DNA of 7,327 nucleotides from GYS-P2D sp964489125. Lineage in GTDB: Bacteria > Bacteroidota > Bacteroidia > Chitinophagales > Saprospiraceae. Numbering within the stretch: the stretch's first letter is position 1; every line of letters begins with the position of its first letter. The notes under the pieces are model-generated. The model was given only the letters and a program-made list of their open reading frames with translations. It ran no database searches and was not told where the DNA came from. This document shows, piece by piece, positions 6,242-7,327 of this stretch. Location of the stretch: assembly GCA_964489125.1 (NCBI GenBank), contig CAZAXY010000147.1:1-7327 (forward strand), read 5' to 3'. The position numbers were made by a program, and so were the translations under genes.

Positions 6242-6279
6242 TCAGCTTGCATGTAACGGTTTTGTGTATGTCGTGTTTT

Positions 6280-7245
6280 TTATTTTATCAGGAGTTTTAT
6301 TTTGTCAGAAGATTTATATTCATCTTTATCAGAATTATATGTAAAATTCGCTATTCCAAAAAGAGGTTGATTTTCCATATTTATCCATAGACTTTCAAAA
6401 AGCACATTTTGTATGCCCGAATATGGATTCACTTTTACAACGACTTCGGAATCGTTTAAATCAAACATAGAGGCATAATTTCCTGTATTCAATGAAATTC
6501 TTATTGGTAAATCTTTGAATTCAAAATGAAACATGTCCTCATCTTCTCGATGAAATACATGAGCTCCAGGATTTCTATAGGGTAGATTCTTATTTGCGTT
6601 ATTGAAATTATGTTTGTCAAAAATGTCGCCTTCGTTATACGATTTTTCTAAGTGAAAGATGGTATCACCTTTCTTTAGACTCACATAAATGTAACCTTTT
6701 GCAAATATTTCTTTAAAATGTTGTGTCAAAACATATGAATATCTATGTGGATAATTCTCCGGTAATTCATCTACTGAGATTTCATACTCTTTAGGTGTTG
6801 ATAGACTAAAAATTGGAGACCACCTTTTACCCTTTGGTGGAATTAATTTTAAAAATTCATCTTTTTTAAATGAAATTCTGTATGAAATACTAAAATTGTC
6901 AGAAATCGGATATTGTAATTCTTTTGCTTTTTCAAATGTCAATTTACTTAGGTCTTCAATTCTTTTGGTAAGGACTAAATTGGAATTAGCAAACTCTTGA
7001 TTTTTATTCGTTATTTCAACGTTTTGAGTTATCAATTCTTGATTTCTGCTTGTAGTAGTGTCAATAGCTTTATTTAAATCCTCATTTCTTTTATTTATCA
7101 AGTTTTTCTCTGTTGTTAGACTATCAATTCTATTACGTAATTTATCTGCATTCCCCCTGTAGTCCATTGTAACTAATGTTGCTAAAATTGTCCCAAGTAC
7201 AATAAATATTAATGATAAAATCGCCATTAGTTTTCGGTTTTGCAT
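6280..7245 (-). CDS. Membrane-anchored coiled-coil protein of unknown function
   Basis: A 321-residue protein from ATG 7245 that I do not recognise. Residues 1-6 are positively charged, and residues 7-26 form one hydrophobic helix (AILSLIFIVLGTILATLV), giving a type II or uncleaved-signal anchor with the bulk outside the cytoplasm. Residues ~31-105 form a coiled coil rich in Asn, Lys and Glu with leucine-type heptads and near-repeated units ('KRNEDLNKAI', 'SRNQELITQN', 'NKNQEFANSN'). Residues ~110-321 are a mixed, probably beta-rich domain with many aromatics and no cysteines. The gene is AT-rich and codes in a style unlike the collagenase or HipA-like genes, so it probably arrived with the defence-island DNA. 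It ends 170 bases before AbiEi on the same strand and is separated from it by repeats, so it need not be co-transcribed. Role in defence is only guilt by association. Confidence 0.72.
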   Translation of the reverse strand: MQNRKLMAILSLIFIVLGTILATLVTMDYRGNADKLRNRIDSLTTEKNLINKRNEDLNKAIDTTTSRNQELITQNVEITNKNQEFANSNLVLTKRIEDLSKLTFEKAKELQYPISDNFSISYRISFKKDEFLKLIPPKGKRWSPIFSLSTPKEYEISVDELPENYPHRYSYVLTQHFKEIFAKGYIYVSLKKGDTIFHLEKSYNEGDIFDKHNFNNANKNLPYRNPGAHVFHREDEDMFHFEFKDLPIRISLNTGNYASMFDLNDSEVVVKVNPYSGIQNVLFESLWINMENQPLFGIANFTYNSDKDEYKSSDKIKLLIK

Positions 7246-7287
7246 TTACGATTGTTTTTCTTTTTCATGACATACAACTAGTATATA

Positions 7288-7316
7288 TCTGATCAAATAC
7301 CGACTATTTGATCAGA
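7288..7316. terminator. Perfect 12-base hairpin near the window end
   Basis: TCTGATCAAATA (7288-7299) and TATTTGATCAGA (7305-7316) are exact inverted repeats around the 5-base loop CCGAC. On the plus strand the right arm runs into TTTT, so it could work as an intrinsic terminator for plus-strand transcription or for a gene beyond the window. No plus-strand gene ends nearby. It also sits 43 bases upstream of the coiled-coil gene start, where it could be an operator. Confidence 0.5.
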
Positions 7317-7327
7317 TTTTGTCTTAA

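Noticed and set aside
6191..6260. Integron attC site
   Set aside because: GTTGGCA (6228-6234) and ATGTAAC (6251-6257) roughly mirror each other but break the RYYYAAC/GTTRRRY consensus, and no integrase or cassette array is visible.

Overview
The window looks like chromosomal DNA of a member of the Bacteroidota, probably an environmental or marine polymer degrader. The support is the secreted-enzyme content and the C-terminal domain of the collagenase, which resembles the short beta-rich tails (ending in 'L-N-P-G-F-x-V-x-x-G-S') that I know from secreted Bacteroidota proteins. A placement near Saprospiraceae is only an impression.

Positions 1-3813 (+ strand, balanced base composition) hold two degradative genes: the 3' part of a GH20 beta-N-acetylhexosaminidase, cut by the window edge, and a complete secreted M9-family collagenase with the gluzincin zinc motif HEYTH and a downstream glutamate. 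Positions 3908-5057 (- strand, convergent with the collagenase) hold a translationally overlapping pair: a HipA-like kinase-fold protein followed by a DUF3037 protein.

Positions 5149-7327 (- strand, visibly AT-richer for most of its length) look like a decayed defence island. Read in the direction of transcription (right to left), it contains a membrane-anchored coiled-coil protein of unknown function, an intergenic block with inverted and direct repeats, and then the wreck of an abiE-hsdM operon. AbiEi is cut after its winged-helix half and joined out of frame to the C-terminal half of AbiEii by an internal deletion. Twelve bases further on, the first ~25 codons of a type I restriction-modification hsdM run into what looks like the left end of an IS256-family insertion sequence. 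That element is itself a fragment: only the first ~55 codons of its transposase remain, with a frameshift and an in-frame stop.

The main result of the hunt is that reconstructed chain of events: operon abiEi-abiEii-hsdM, internal deletion, IS insertion, then IS truncation. I do not see an intact novel system. The least explained intact genes are the coiled-coil membrane protein (6280-7245) and the HipA-like/DUF3037 pair.
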